From contig NC_086366.1 in the NCBI RefSeq assembly GCF_036324505.1, forward strand, positions 8,495,427-8,559,426: a DNA stretch of 64,000 bases, given 5' to 3'. Below, piece after piece: positions 1 through 13,600 of this stretch. Below the pieces are notes generated by a model, which was not told the DNA's origin, ran no database searches, and worked only from the letters and a program-made list of their open reading frames with translations. The DNA comes from Eleginops maclovinus (Eukaryota; Chordata; Actinopteri; Perciformes; Eleginopidae). Positions within the stretch are counted from its first letter, which is position 1; the number at the start of each line of letters is the position of its first letter. The position numbers and the translations under genes were made by a program.

Positions 1-3000
1 GGCCAGCCATCTTCTTTGTTCTTCTTTGAGCAGGTAGAGGAGTGGGTGAAGGGTTTTTCACACTGTGCATTATGTATTTACTGTATTGAATGGAAACATT
101 TTTGGGCCCAATGCTGTCTAAAGTTTGATTGTGGAATACAATAAGAAGAACAGAAATGTATCCATAATGTATTTCCATGTCTTTCCCAAACATTTTTACG
201 TATGACTTTGAACATCTGTTCTTTATTCTTTTGTTAGACATCTTCTTACTTGGTGAGTTGAGAATTGGGGAAATGTAGACATGAGCAACATTTTATAGCA
301 GTATATTTTAGATATGAATAAAAAGCACACAACTTGGGGCTTAATAAACGTATGAAGCAGAGCAAAGCTGAATTAAGAAATGCTATGTAGCTCTCGATAC
401 ACACTGAAAATTGCTGTACTGTAGTGAGTAAAGTAGTCTTCTCTGAGTTAGTGTCCTAACAGCGGGGATCTGAGCTTTGGGCTGTACTACTGCACTCTGT
501 CCATGGAGCTACGGAGGTTGTTAAGCATAACTGGAGTCTCGGGGGCCATGGTCAGCTACTTTGTCAAAGTTAATTATGACCAGTGATGCATTAGTGCAGT
601 GGACAGGAAGGGAATCATGGTGTTATTTCCCCCAAAATATCGGCGGTTGTTTCTACAAAGGGCTTTATGGAGTTTTGAGGGCTGTTCAAACAGATTAAGA
701 AGTGTGAGAAACAAAGTGTGCACATTAACACTGCGAGTCTAAAGCCACTGTATAGCAGTTATGGAGGCTTTGCAAATGTACATTCAGCTTAATTATAATG
801 CCAGTTTACTAGCATCCTTACAATAGGAATGCTAACAGGCTTTGTGTGGCTTTGGCAATGGAAGAGTCTGGTGTTAACCAGAGTCCAGTTGAATTATATG
901 AAACACCTATTTGCCTTTACAAAATGCTGTACCAATCCATTGTTGAGCTGTTAATCAGACTGGAACAAAATAATTGACCAACTTGCCAGTAGACTGTCAT
1001 TGCCATCCCCCAAAGCCATGCAGCCAGTGTGGCTATAAAAAAAGCTTGAAGGGTCTAAAAAAAGGCTCAGTGTAACATTTTTGGAGACATATAAACTCTG
1101 AGATTGGGGCCATATAGAGGATATGATTTGATTTGACACCCCCTAAGTAATGTCAAGTCTCTGAACACAGATCGGTGATGACTCCAACTGAACTGCGTGT
1201 TTTTTGATGAGGTTCAATGTGTGCCCTGTAATGTTGCCTGGTTTCAAGAGTAGTCATTCCTGGAGACTCAAAATCAACTGCCTATTGTAATGGGAGAAAG
1301 AAAGAAAGGCTGCCTTAGGCTCTGCCATTCAGTGCTCTTTATTATAAGCGGCAGCTTCATTATGGAGTATCATAGTTTAGAAAGTTTGAAGAACAAAATC
1401 GAGCTGATAGGCATTTGAAGCAGCACCACAAATTAATTCACATCAAGCACACTGCCCTTTTGATAATTGTTACCACACTTGGCAGCTTTGCTCCGTTTTC
1501 AAGCCAACTTGAAATTTGGCTCACAATCCAATCTGCGCCATCTTCAAGGCCAGCAGTACAAGACGTACCATTGAACCACCAGTGCTATATTGTTATTAAA
1601 TGGACAGGTGGCTCAATTCTCCTCTTATATGATAGACATTGAAAGGCTATTAAAAAATCAAGCAATACACCTATTTAATTCATCAACTACAATCAATAAT
1701 TCAGACTCTGAAGCTGTGCTATGGCTGAAGAGACAGGATGTGTTGATAAGTCCACAGGAGGCGTATGGCCTATAGTGCACTTGCAGCTGCAGTCTTTTTC
1801 ACCGAGGCCCCCAGGGCTCTGTAACAAACAGCCAGAGGAAACCAGGCAAACTAAGTCAGTGCTGTGTCTTCAATCACGTCTCCGAGCTTACTTCTGTTGG
1901 AATTAGAGTAGATTGACTGATTGCAGCTATACAGTGGGTGGTAGCGAGATGAATTGCTTGGAGCAGAGTGGGGGAATAGTGTGGTTTTGAAACTTTCCAT
2001 CAAGCCATTCCAAGAAAGGGGAGATAGGGTTTACAGGGTTTATGTGAACTAAAGATCCCTGATTGTAATTGTAAGCGTTCCTGCTTTCTCTAGATTATTT
2101 GAAGGCAGGTATTTAGTTTGGATATAAGCATGTTGTAATGGTAATAAAAAAAAAAAAACAGGTTTCAGTTTCCTGCAAAGGAAACCTGCGGAAACTGAAA
2201 ATAATCCCTGATGGTGTCATTGCATTGCAGGTGTTGCTCGGAAACAAGACATTTTCTCTCAGATTTGTGATACCCTGAAAGTGTAAAAGCAGCCATGAGT
2301 GCACTCGTAAGAGGCTCACATGCCAATGCTGTGTCATGAATAATGTATGATGGCATGCACACTGCATGCCAAGACAAAAATCATTTACATTTCTTCAGCG
2401 TGACTGATGGCCGTTGCAGGTTTTACTCCAACATGAAACAAGTCTTGACTCGTCTCTGGTAATCAGCAGTCTAATCTGCTCTGACTTTGACAGCACACTG
2501 TATTTCTCATCATATTGTTTGAAAAGGGGATTCAGTCTAACCTTTGCTTTGTTTCTATCTTTGTATTGCTGTTTGCATATTAAAGTGAAGAGTGTGTTAT
2601 TCTTGCTTTAGGCCCAAAATACAAATGAGCATTGTGATGGAAACAGGTAGGGAATGTGAATTAACTTTCCCAACGCTGCCTATTCGCATCAAAAGCTCAG
2701 GAGGAACTTAAAAGAAAACAGAGTTGAGGAAAGCACATAATCTTCTCAGATTGCTTTTTCATTTGGTTTTGAAACGGACTAGAATACCTGTATAGTCTCT
2801 CTGTTGTTCCATGTTGCAGATTGAGTTTTGCAGTCATTCTTGCATGTTTGTTTAATAATATGTAGAAATATTCACATTGCAGACATAATGTGAGATGGGC
2901 TGCCTTGAACTTGCACGTCATTCTGTGAAAAAAACGTATCCTTTCTTTATCACTACACGAGTAAAGTCTCTGATCTTGAATTTAATATGAAATTGCATTT

Positions 3001-5003
3001 GAAACCCTTTCATATGGGTTGAAGAAATCAACTTTTCTTGCTGTGATATTTTATCTTACTTTCTTGACAAGATGAGGAAAAATCTCAGCCAGTGACCTCT
3101 GCTATATTTGATAAGATTGCTAGTTTGGCAAATATTGCTTTTTCCTTTTAGTTAAAAGAATATTTTTCAAAGGTGATCCAGGGTCAGAAACCAGGGCGAC
3201 ATTCATGTACAACCGGAGACCTAACAGATGAGAAGGAGTGTAACGTATACAGCATGATGTCAAGGTTAAAAATATAAAGTAGGGAATATGCCATGGATTT
3301 GATTTTATTTAGTTTTAAAAATGGATAGATACTTGCATTCAGTCTTCTAGGATCATGACATTCAAGTATTTTTTTTCTCTAACATGTCCAGGGTCCGGAC
3401 CTTTGAATATTTAACTCTGTAGTTATTTTGGAATAGTATGCTTTTGCAGTAGAAGCTAGTTTTGCTACACAGCAGGATAATAATATCCACAAGGTAACGT
3501 GCACTGTCTTCTGTTTAACTCTGGGACATGAACAACGTTTGAAGCCCCAAATCCTTAAAAGCTGTCCCTTCACTATTCATCTGAATAAGGGCTGCAGCAA
3601 GCTACAGTATGGAAAGCCCAGTGAGGGAATCAAGCTAGCGAGTTTGGAAAAATATGTAATATTCAGCTCAATGACTGTCAGTATAGTTTGGTAATAATAC
3701 ATAAGCTAAGTGGGAAGAAGGAGGCTAGGGCCTTTGTCATTTTCTGAGAGACTGTGTGGCTTTAGTTGTTTCCTGAAGGCAGCAAGTTTGTTTACACACC
3801 CAGGAAATGTTCAAAAAGTTCAGAGGATTTCTTCATTTGTTTGGTTTATGGAGTTGTAGTGGTACATCACTGTGTATTCTCTTATACTACCGCCATGGAC
3901 TCACCAAAGGAATCACCAAATGCATTTACTCTAAGAATCAAAAAATCATGCTAGTAGTACAACCAATCAAACCATATATTTTGTATTTAGTAGCCACTGA
4001 TGAAACATTTAAAACACACGTGTCAAGGCACAACAAAAAATGAGGGGACATATATAACAGATGCGTTATGTAATTTCCCGATGGATTTTGAAGATTCGGT
4101 ACGAAAAACTAATCAGGAAACAGAAGAGTAGCCTGCTTTAATTTGTTTCTCAGATCTTCTTCGTTAATCAGAATCTACAATACATTTACACACTGTTATA
4201 TACAGTAAATAATTGAACCTATGCTGTTTTTAACTCATGTTGGTTACAAATGACAAGACTGAAGTGAATACTTAAAAAGTAGAGCAACAGCTCCAGTTGT
4301 ATAGATGTACTCTGAGGATTATTGTGAGAATCACCACATTTGTATGCACACAGACAACTGGCTTCTTCCAGTGAGACCAACCAACTTCCTTTGTGTTTAT
4401 TTTTTCACTTTCTATTTAAACAGATACAGTTATACTTCACACCAGGAAAACAAGCTCCTCCAAATCCTGTTATAGAACGGTTAATTCAGGAAATCACTTT
4501 AACATTCAAGCACTCATTCATCATGTTTTAATAAGTGACATGCAGCAGAAAGTGAGTGGAAAAAGTATGTCAGTTGTGTTCCTCAATGTGTATGATTACA
4601 GGGAATAGTCTTCAGTGCAGTACAAAGTAGAATCAGTGGATTGTTCTTCATATATTCACTGATCAATTGGCAGTTTTGCTGTTGAGACATCTTTTGCTTA
4701 TTGTGTTTAGTATGAAACACATTTGTCCTATTCACATACACATGCTTTTTTAAATTACAGTGGGCAAATGACAATTGATTTAGGATGTTGAACTGTCCCC
4801 TTTTTGTGTTTTAGTACTAATGTGTTTCTATCCAGTTCTTTTCTGTTTAACAAAACATCACTTAAACTGTAATATGGATGATTTGGAGCAAGTAGAAACA
4901 TATATGTCTGATATAGTTCAGCAAAAGTCTTACAAAATGGAAGTATTCGTTATAATGAAAAACAGTGTGCCACATTTAAAACTATGCTTAGTAAAAAATG
5001 TTG

Positions 5004-5005
<2 letters not shown>
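1..5005. other. AT-rich non-coding stretch, no gene seen
   Basis: All short open frames in this stretch are under about 85 codons, overlap one another on both strands and match no protein family I recognise. There is no exon-like rise in GC and no recognisable transposon protein. A hairpin-forming inverted repeat near 2.17 kb is listed separately. The stretch looks like ordinary intergenic or intronic fish DNA. Conserved regulatory elements cannot be excluded without comparison to other genomes. Confidence 0.6.
2163..2200. repeat. Inverted repeat, 11-bp perfect stem with 16-nt loop
   Basis: The arm TTTCAGTTTCC (2163-2173) is followed by 16 nt and then its exact reverse complement GGAAACTGAAA (2190-2200). 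A second, overlapping pairing of CAGGTTTC (2160-2167) with GAAACCTG (2181-2188) is also possible. An A-rich run immediately precedes it. It may be a chance hairpin or a remnant of a small foldback element. Confidence 0.6.

Positions 5006-5035
<30 letters not shown>
5006..5035. repeat. (AT)15 microsatellite
   Basis: A pure AT dinucleotide run of 30 bp in AT-rich surroundings. It has no coding role, although it creates an artificial Tyr-Ile run in one frame. Confidence 0.95.
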
Positions 5036-5038
<3 letters not shown>

Positions 5039-8000
5039 CAATGTTTCCATCCATGCATTATAAATCAGTTCTCCGTAATGCTAATACATAATTTGTTTTT
5101 CATGAATGTTGTTAATATTGATAAGCAATTACTAACATATGATTGCAGTTTTGCCAAAAACTCGCAAAGAGGATTGGGCATTTGTAAAACCCAATGGAGA
5201 ATTGAAATCTGGAGACCGGGAACATGGGTTCATGTTCACTCAGTCATGGCTCTGAAGCAAAAACACTCTGGAGGGTAACGCATGTGTTCACCTCCGCCTA
5301 TTTCTCCTCACCAGTGAAGGTGTTAACAAAGCCACACTCTACTACTCTTAACACAAGAAGGGAAAATCACAGATCCGTGCCCCCTGACCCTTATATGAAC
5401 AGGGATGATTGCCTTGCTTATGGATGGATGGCTGAGACCATGCTTACTTCTACTCAGATGAAAACAATATGGATATAAATTGTCATTACACCATGAATAA
5501 ATGTACAGGTGTGATGAGAGAGTTATTACATTTCATCCCCAAGAGCACCACAATATCGCTGGACCCCTGCATGTGAAATGCAAAATGAAGGTAGTTGTCC
5601 CTTGTGATTTTATTTCCGTACGGGTTCCTCTTCATTGTAAACTCAGATTTCCAAAAGATTTTCTCCCTGCAGATGTTGACTTGATTGTTATTCAAAGACT
5701 CACCGGCACACATTCACCAAACTGCAGGTGACTGCAGGCAAATAACACACAACAGCCACAACCAATGCATTTCACTTTCATGGTGATACTCATGATCGCC
5801 AGAGATACATCCAAGATGAAGAGAGCACCATGGAAAGCTGGGGATTTTCTGCCTGTGACTCTGAGCCTCTTCTGCCTTTTTCCCTACAAGCCTGGGATTG
5901 TGACTGCCTTTATCCACTGCAGTTTAGCAGTCGAGGCACACAAACTGGAGATTTGAGCGCAAGATATGTCATGTTTTTTATCAGCACAAAACAAAGTGCA
6001 TACAAATTAAGAGTGGACAAAAGTGGACAGTTAAATATGTTTTGATATGTATATCAGAAAATGAAAAGGTGTCTTAATTGAAAAGGTTCAAATTAGCCAC
6101 CCACCAGGACCTTCATTTAGACGAAACAACAGCATCAGTTTTTTCAAACAAAGACCCATAAGCACTTGGGTTGTTACGGTATAACTGAAAAGAGCAAGTT
6201 GATGGATCGATCTCCAAAAACATCACACTTCTAAACGAGAGAAGGGCAGTTTGTTTTTTGTTAGCAACAAATAGTCAGTGTTGTTGTTTTTTAAATAAAC
6301 GCCATTATCGTTTATCAAAAATCAACATTGAATGGTATCGTTATACCATTGTGATGAAGCTTCCTTTTCCATAGGAATAATAAAACAAATAATTTAAACT
6401 CAAACTGAAATATTTCTTTCATTTAAAACCTGTTTTAGCCCATACCATGATATCTCCCTCAACCTGAAGCTGTTTTTCTGTCTAAACCTAATTCAAAATA
6501 CACCATAGCTTACTCCCATTCATTTTCAACACAGCTTTGCAGTGCTTTTGGGAGGCAGGCAGGAAATAGCGTCATCTTGCTGATACGGCCTCCAATCAGG
6601 TAGCACTACTCGGTGTCCTTCCAGAGGGCATGGACCGATGACAAATGGTGTTTAATCTGGAGGTCTTCTTGTCCTTCGGTATATCAGGATCCATCAGTGT
6701 ATATTACATGAAAATGATTGTTGTAATCACATCTTGGCTACATGGCCTAATTGACTTGTCTTTTTTTTTACACAGAAGAGCTACAAATATTCATTCCTTC
6801 CAATCCTCCTACATGTCCCATTGTACATAGTATAGTGAAACATAACACAATACAAAATCAGTTACACAAACATGTAATTCAAAATGGTTAAAAAGCACCT
6901 GCTTTTATATATTATAAAGTCCAGTAAATAAACTATATAATCAATTGTGTTGTTTTCCCAAAATCAATTTTAGGCACCAATATAGTAGAAGGGGATCCCA
7001 CCTGGCAATTGTCCCGATATTGTTGAAACCAATTTCCTCTGCCCTACATTTGATCTAATTCTTAATGTTTTCCTCGCTCCACTTTTGTTTTAAGAGATGT
7101 GTTTCCTGCGGACTCTTTCGACATGGTAGTGCTCAAGATGACTGGAAAGGTGGATGTGTTTACTGGATGTGTGATGTTTTTGTAAACTGGCTAGGGTGAT
7201 GCACAGTTTGGGTGGGGGTTTGAATAAAAAAGCTCTCCATGGTAATTTCCCTTAAAAATCACAAACAAAATATGTTTTAGTATCCCAGTCCTGAAGCACT
7301 GATGGTTTGGCTGCTATGTTTTAGTGAAGTAGGGACACATAATCCGTTCTTAGATGTGTAATGCCCACAGCCATGCTAAATAATGGAACAATCACAATCT
7401 GCATTTGCCTTTTGATGAATGTAATTATGTGTCTGCTTCAAATGCCTTCAGGTCTGCATGGGGCCGTTAGCAGGGTGCATTTTGTTTATCGCTGTTTACT
7501 TAGGAACAGGAAATGTTTTTAGCTGATGGGATGAATGAGGAACACAAAGCTGTACAACGCAGTTTCTGCATACACATCAGAGTAGTACTAACATCAGCTG
7601 CCATATCTTAAGGTTCACACACACACATACACACACATACACACACACACACACACTCTCTCACTCACAATACACATGTGCACACACAATAAATTATTTA
7701 CAGCAAGCTATTTGAGCAGGCTGTTTAATGTAACATTGTTTTAGTGACATAATGGATAGCGTCTTACTAAATGTCATGATGCCATCCCCCATATTGATGA
7801 GTCTGGTGGCCAGCTCCTCGGTGGCTGGCAATAAATTACAGCATGTGTGATAATTGGAGAGCATAGATAGTACACAGTACATTATTTAGATATACAGAGA
7901 CCCCCATGCACACGTTTAGAATCGCTGAAAACTGTTTTGTTTTTTTACTATTAGTATATGTTATTAATCTGATGGTTTTATTTAAATTAACTAACCTATA

Positions 8001-9282
8001 ACATGTGCCTATGAAGGTATTACCTAGTTAGCGTTGACATGTTGACTGAAGGGGGTTTGATCAATACACAGGTAGATGAGTAGTAGTAGAAGTAAGCAGT
8101 GAAATCTTTAATTTTTCTTTGGTTTGAAGGCTTGTCAAGAACGATGATCCAGGAACAGTTGTGCAACATCTGCACATTCTATTAAATCCACACGTACTTT
8201 GTTGCAGCTGATCATATACTAACCTTTACTTAATATGAATTTCAAATCTAATGTAGGTATTGGACTGATTCTGATTTACCTTGGCCTTCCGTAGTAACTA
8301 AGGAGTGCTACTCTATAGTGTATTTTTTGTATAACTTTCAGGAATTGTTATCATGGTATTAATTCAGTATTATTCATGCTGAGACTTCCATGCAAAGTGC
8401 TTCTGATGTACTCTTGTAACAACTACAGTATGTTATAGCTCACTAATATTACCCAATCACAGCAGACCTATTAACATAACAACTGCAGCTGTAAAGTTAA
8501 GGCCTGACACTTACTCAACATTGAAATGGATTGAAGGTTAGGCATGTGCGGAAGAGATTGTCTCAGTTTCATCGTTACGTTTCTTCTTAGTCTTTATGTT
8601 TGACTTAATCATTACAACTTGTATGTCTGTATGATGCTCAGTGTGACTTTATTAATACAGTAACTCCTTAGAACTATCTTCAATATCCAAGGGACCATTA
8701 TTTAGAAAGAAATGTTCTGCTTTCGCTCTGGGGGAAGACAGAGAGACATATTGTATTTGGTTTTAGTTTCATCAAATTAAATTAGATGATAAGTCTCTAA
8801 TCTAATAAGTCTGATTTAATTTCTGTTCTAATATGTTATATTGACTAATGGCTTGATGCTTGATAATGTATTCAGATGTTTGGTGAGATAAATTATGAAA
8901 GTGTTGTTTGTTTGACACCATCTGTCAGACTCTTCGGTCTTAAATGAGAATCACAGGAACTGAGTAAACTAATGTCGCTCATCAATGCTCTCTGATAAAT
9001 AGTTTGTTCTTTTTAAATCATGTAATGGGCATTAATACATTCAGTATTGTATTTATTGCTTTAGTATTTAGCAGGGAGAGTGCACATTAATAAGCATTTT
9101 GCTGGAATTTAAGGTTACGTAATGTTTCTATTCATATTTTGGCAGTATAAATCCACCCCCTTCTATTTGTGGCAGCAGAAATGTAGACAGCTTGCTTTTC
9201 AGAAAAGAACTCAGTGGTTCTTAACTATGTGCTTTACATTCAAACAGGATTATTTTTTTCTTTTCAACCCTATTAATTTTGC
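5036..9282. other. Non-coding stretch, no gene seen
   Basis: AT-rich sequence with scattered short open frames on both strands, none recognisable. An interrupted CA tract at 7.62 kb is listed separately. Around 6.43-6.60 kb the text faintly resembles a dispersed teleost repeat (a CCCATACCATGAT segment followed shortly by CTAAACCTAA), too weakly to call. Around 8.77-8.83 kb there are short AT-rich inverted and direct repeats (ATTAGAT/ATCTAAT and a repeated ATAAGTCT). Confidence 0.55.
7616..7663. repeat. Interrupted CA microsatellite with short CT tail
   Basis: CA repeats from 7616 to 7656 are broken by two single T substitutions giving CATACA, then run into a short CT stretch. The interruptions suggest an older, less length-variable tract than the pure ones elsewhere in the window. 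Confidence 0.9.
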
Positions 9283-9421
<139 letters not shown>

Positions 9422-9423
9422 AC

Positions 9424-9541
9424 CTCAGTGGGTGCCCCTGGGGATGTAACACCATTGGGACATGCATGTTCCATGGTTTCAAATGAGCTCTCAGAAGCAG
9501 AAAGTGTGGCAGCCGTTGCTTGGCTCAGGGGGCTTTGGGCC
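9424..9541 (-). other. Open, GC-richer exon-like island (speculative)
   Basis: On the minus strand this 118-bp segment is open and noticeably GC-richer than its surroundings. It reads in part SESSFETMEHACPNG. It is preceded by CTCTACAG, a possible but pyrimidine-poor splice acceptor, and followed by GAG|GTATTA, a weak donor. I do not recognise the protein. The reading continues open on both sides of the proposed splice sites, so the boundaries are not independent support. It could be a chance open island beside the CA tract or part of an old mobile element. Confidence 0.12.
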
Positions 9542-10133
9542 CTGTAGAGCTCACATTCCATCAAAGCACAGCCGACATCAGAAATCCCTTTCATTTAGAG
9601 CAGGCAAACTCACACAAACATAGAGAGCTACAAATTTAGTGTTGTGAGATGGCTCGCTCTGTGTTTGATGTGTAGTTGTATTGAATTAGCTTTGGTCCAA
9701 AAATAAAGTTGCCTTACAAGAACACTGGAGATGTTATTTAATAGTTAGAAAATGTGTCTTTGTAACTTGGCTGTTCAGATTTGCAACAAACCAAAATCTG
9801 TAAGCAGCACAAAGTAATTCATCTCTAGTTTAAGCTTACAGGGTAAAGCACAAAGCAATGTGTGGCAGCATTGAAAAATGTGATGCAGATTTAGAGCAAT
9901 GCAATTTTGATATGGTCACGGTTAAAGGTGTTTCCAGTCCAGAAATGTTCCCGGGGGAGCATGAAGAGTGGAGTAAATAAGAATCTTCACCTTCAATTCC
10001 CCCAGAGCTGTAGTCTCTTGAGAAATGTCGTCCATGCTGGTTTATTAATCTTAAAAATAAAGTCAAGGATGTGTGGTTGACTTGTAGACTACATTTAGAG
10101 AGATATTACAGTATGCTGTGCATTACATCCTAC
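9542..10133. other. Non-coding spacer, nothing recognised
   Basis: AT-rich sequence between the (CA)57 tract and the TTAA-flanked element. The one open frame on the minus strand (about 76 codons, 9836-10066) has no recognisable motif. Confidence 0.5.
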
Positions 10134-10137
10134 TTAA

Positions 10138-10616
10138 AGGTCCCCTTTTATGCACAATTCTCTTTTTGCTGTCTTTTATACATAAATATGTGTCCCCGGT
10201 GTGTAAGTAGACTCACAAAGTGTCCGAAAATACAACCCGCTCTCTGTTCCTCCTTCCCCACATCTCTAAAAAACAGGGGTACAAACAAGCTGATCCAGAT
10301 TTGCTTTGGTTATGACGTCATATCGGAAATGTGGAACATAATAAGGCGCTTTTTTGAGTATTTTCTCCCAGTAGAAAAAAGGTTCACAGAGGAGAGAGAG
10401 CTGGATGATGCTGCAAAGGGGCGCGGCCAGCTTCAGGTCAGCTCAAATTTAAAGCGACAGTCACAGAATCAGCACTTTTGGAACAGGGCTGAAATAGCGG
10501 GGTATGAGGCATGCTACAAGGGTTGATCTGTTTGGTATTTTCAGCAAAACACTTCAAAGATGAGTTTTGTATAGATATTGCCGTATTGTTCAAATATATA
10601 GCATAATAGGAGACCT
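10138..10616. mobile_element. TTAA-flanked non-autonomous DNA element with 16-bp terminal inverted repeats
   Basis: The left end AGGTCCCCTTTTATGC (10138-10153) and the reverse complement of the right end, AGGTCTCCTATTATGC (10601-10616), match at 14 of 16 positions. Both ends are flanked by TTAA (10134-10137 and 10617-10620). TTAA target duplication is the hallmark of the piggyBac group, so a short non-autonomous piggyBac-type element of 479 bp is the best reading. The ends do not start with the CCC usual for that superfamily, so the class is uncertain. The 151-codon frame that starts outside and runs through the element (10071-10526) shows no transposase motif. A TGACGTCA box (10313-10320) lies inside. 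Confidence 0.75.
10313..10320. promoter_or_regulatory. CRE-type palindrome TGACGTCA inside the TTAA element
   Basis: An exact match to the full cAMP-response/ATF consensus palindrome, carried inside the 10.1-kb element. Sequence match only; there is no evidence of function. Confidence 0.2.
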
Positions 10617-10620
10617 TTAA

Positions 10621-13600
10621 ACATGACATCATCACTTGACACTTTACAAAGACACACACATTTAACACACTACATCATCAGCCTAATTTTCCAAATGGAG
10701 ATTGTCTGACTACAAATGTTATCCCAAAAGTACTTTCAGTTTGAGAGTTGTTATACAATTGCTGATTTTGTTATGAATACGATTAAATAAGAAAATAGAT
10801 AAAGATGTGTCATCCCAATTTGGGTAAGCCTGATTTTTTTGTCATACTGTATATAATCAGGATTCCCTAAAAAGGTTGTATACACGTATCTTTATTTTCA
10901 TTTGTTATAACCATAGATGATTGCATGTTTTGTAGTGTCTATGCTTTAATTAACATTAATCTACCTGAAATGAATCAAAAGAATGAATGCTGATCTCATG
11001 GTTATGGTTTTTAATATATTTAGACCATGATTAGGTTCAGGGAGAACACTGAAATGGAGAGAAAAGGAAATGAGGTAGAGAGGGTAAATACATAAGAATG
11101 CAGAGATGGAGAGCACCAGATGAAAATAAGCACTAAAGTGACAATGTGACAGATGGAAGCACTCCCAGCTCTCAGCATGTCTCTTCTAGAGAGATGTGTC
11201 CTCATTGACCTTGTCATGAGAGCCATGACTCATTGTTGTTGGTCTACTTTGCATAACTGCAGTCACTTTGTTTTCAGCAGTGTGTGTATCTGTGTATACA
11301 CAGTGTTTATACATATGTGTGTGCTATTCTCTTGATAATAGCAAACATACAGTTTAGAGAACAATCTTACTCTCTGAGATGTTGACTTGATATATTTGTT
11401 TTAAAGTATTTGTTACCTGAGGTTTCTCTTGGTTGGAGATTGATACACCCAATGGGTTAAAAATGTATAGAAAAAAGGTTTTAAAATATAGACTTTTGTA
11501 TTTTTGGGCTTTTACAATATTGTGAGAAACATGTCATCAACTCATCAAAGAAGTCTGTTTCATACTAATAATAAATAACCATATTCTGTGCACGACATGA
11601 AGTGCCATGATGCAATGCAGTAACAAGATCGGTGGTAGTAGTGAAGCGAGGCAACCCCCTCACCCTTTTTTTTCTCACCCCTTGTCTCATGCACTGATGC
11701 ACAGCTCTCTATTCTCCATTCTCAATTAAGACCCAGGTAATGAGATCATGACCTAATCTTCATGACAACAGATGCATATCTGCAGGTTATTACTCAACTA
11801 TGACTTTAGTCATGAGGTTTGGGTTTTAGCATGGATTAACTGTTGCACATCATTAATGTCACTATAGTGTCTTTCACAGATATGGCCGTATTTATTTCTT
11901 GGGTGAACGTATGGTAGACCACCTAATTTACAATGAAGTATGAGCATAGATTATTTAATGGAACATTGATTGAATCGCAGCTGTGTTCCCTCTTGATCTG
12001 ACCAGCAGAACTGTATAATTTAAAGTGAATGTGCACATACTGTGTTGCGGTTTTCCTCTGATGCTAATGACTTTTGGAGCTCCAGTTTCACTTGATGTTA
12101 GTCTGTGTCCTGAATAAAGTACCCTTTTTATGTCTATTTCAAATTAATCCCTCATGCTATGCTTTCCAACACACTGGACCCAGAGCTGATTATTCATGGC
12201 TCTGCCGAGGGGATGTGATATCTGCTTTGTTTTTGTACTTGCACACTCTGCTCAACCTCTCCAAATTGCAAAGCAACCAAGCTGAATAGTGAGCAGTAAT
12301 TCTGATAATGTTCACAGATTTGCATGACCAACCTGAACAAAACAAATACTAGTTGTCTGTTGTCATGACCATGACATGCGTTTGCCCTCAAGATGGTGGT
12401 TCTACCTCCATTTGAACAATTTATTCCTATGCTTTATCCTTAAAGACTTCATAGATTTAAATAACCAAATGTTCTGGACATGATAGGGAATGCTTCACAG
12501 AAGGTTACAAGTCTACAGCCAGTGTGAAGCTACTTCACTAGAGTGGGGCTTTAAGCTAAAGCCTTTGTAACCAGTTGTCAGAATTCTCAGTGGCTTAGTT
12601 TTGTGTGTGAGCATGCATTACATATGCATTGCACATGCATATCCTGTGGGGTATGAATGTACAATATTTACCCATTTCGATGCCAATCGACCTAATCGTT
12701 GTAGAAATATGTTAGTTACTTTGGACCAACTGAGAGACGGACTGTCATTACAATCCCTAGAGAGACACCGCCAGCGTGGCGTGGATTTTCAAAATGCCTT
12801 ACAATAAATAAAAGCATGCTATACAGTTTAATGCAGTCTCCTGCTGTTACTGTCACTATTGGTAAACTTCAATTGATTTGAAATTGAATTGGATTGTGGA
12901 ATAAAATGAAGTTTGAAGAACATTTTATTATTTTTTATGAAGAAGAAACAACAACAGGTGAAATGGTTGTACCAGGGGATTTCTAAGGTATACACATCCT
13001 AATAAGTTTCTCCTTATTATTCCACAGTCATGCTGCCTTACCTGCATCAAAGTTATACCAGTGGTTGAATCTTTATGCTTTTTAAAAACCAAGTTGCTTC
13101 GCTGCGTAACGTGGGGGAATTTCAATTCTACCACGAATCAGTTATAGAGGGTCAAAAGAAAGCCTTTTTAGATTGGCCGGTAAAGCACAGACAAAGATAA
13201 CCCGATTAAACTCCAAATCATCTCTGATCCAGGTACGGGTCCATTGCTGCTGACCTCTATCCCTCCAGAGGGTGTAAGACCCAGAGATTTGCTCAAAACT
13301 CAGTGGACCAGAGCCAGTCCAGCAGGCATGTGTGTTCATGGGTTAGAGAACATCCTCTGGGACACACATCCAACTGTTGGTTAAGTATCTCTGAAAGGTA
13401 GGATGTTTGAAGATGGGGCGAGAAAAATGTCAGGCTGGCTCTCAGTGAGAGTAAAGTAGGTGTTGGTCAATCTTTTACATATGTATGCTTCCTGGTTCAT
13501 GTGTTAGCTAATGTGTGTCTCTATGGTTCCCTTGAGATGAATGATTATTGAGTTTGGGACAAAGGTATATTGAGATGACACACCATTGTGATATCTGTCA

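Noticed and set aside
6421..6640. Faint resemblance to a dispersed fish repeat (CCCATACCATGAT ... CTAAACCTAA)
   Set aside because: Only two short words match my recollection, not enough to call a copy.
10071..10526. 151-codon plus-strand frame, one of the longest in the window
   Set aside because: It begins outside and runs into the TTAA-flanked element, with no transposase or other domain motif. It is explained as chance within a non-autonomous element.
13142..13339. Minus-strand frame of 65 codons with a Trp/Arg-rich, protein-like composition
   Set aside because: No domain recognised, no splice signals of note, and no GC or CpG difference from the flanks strong enough to support an exon.
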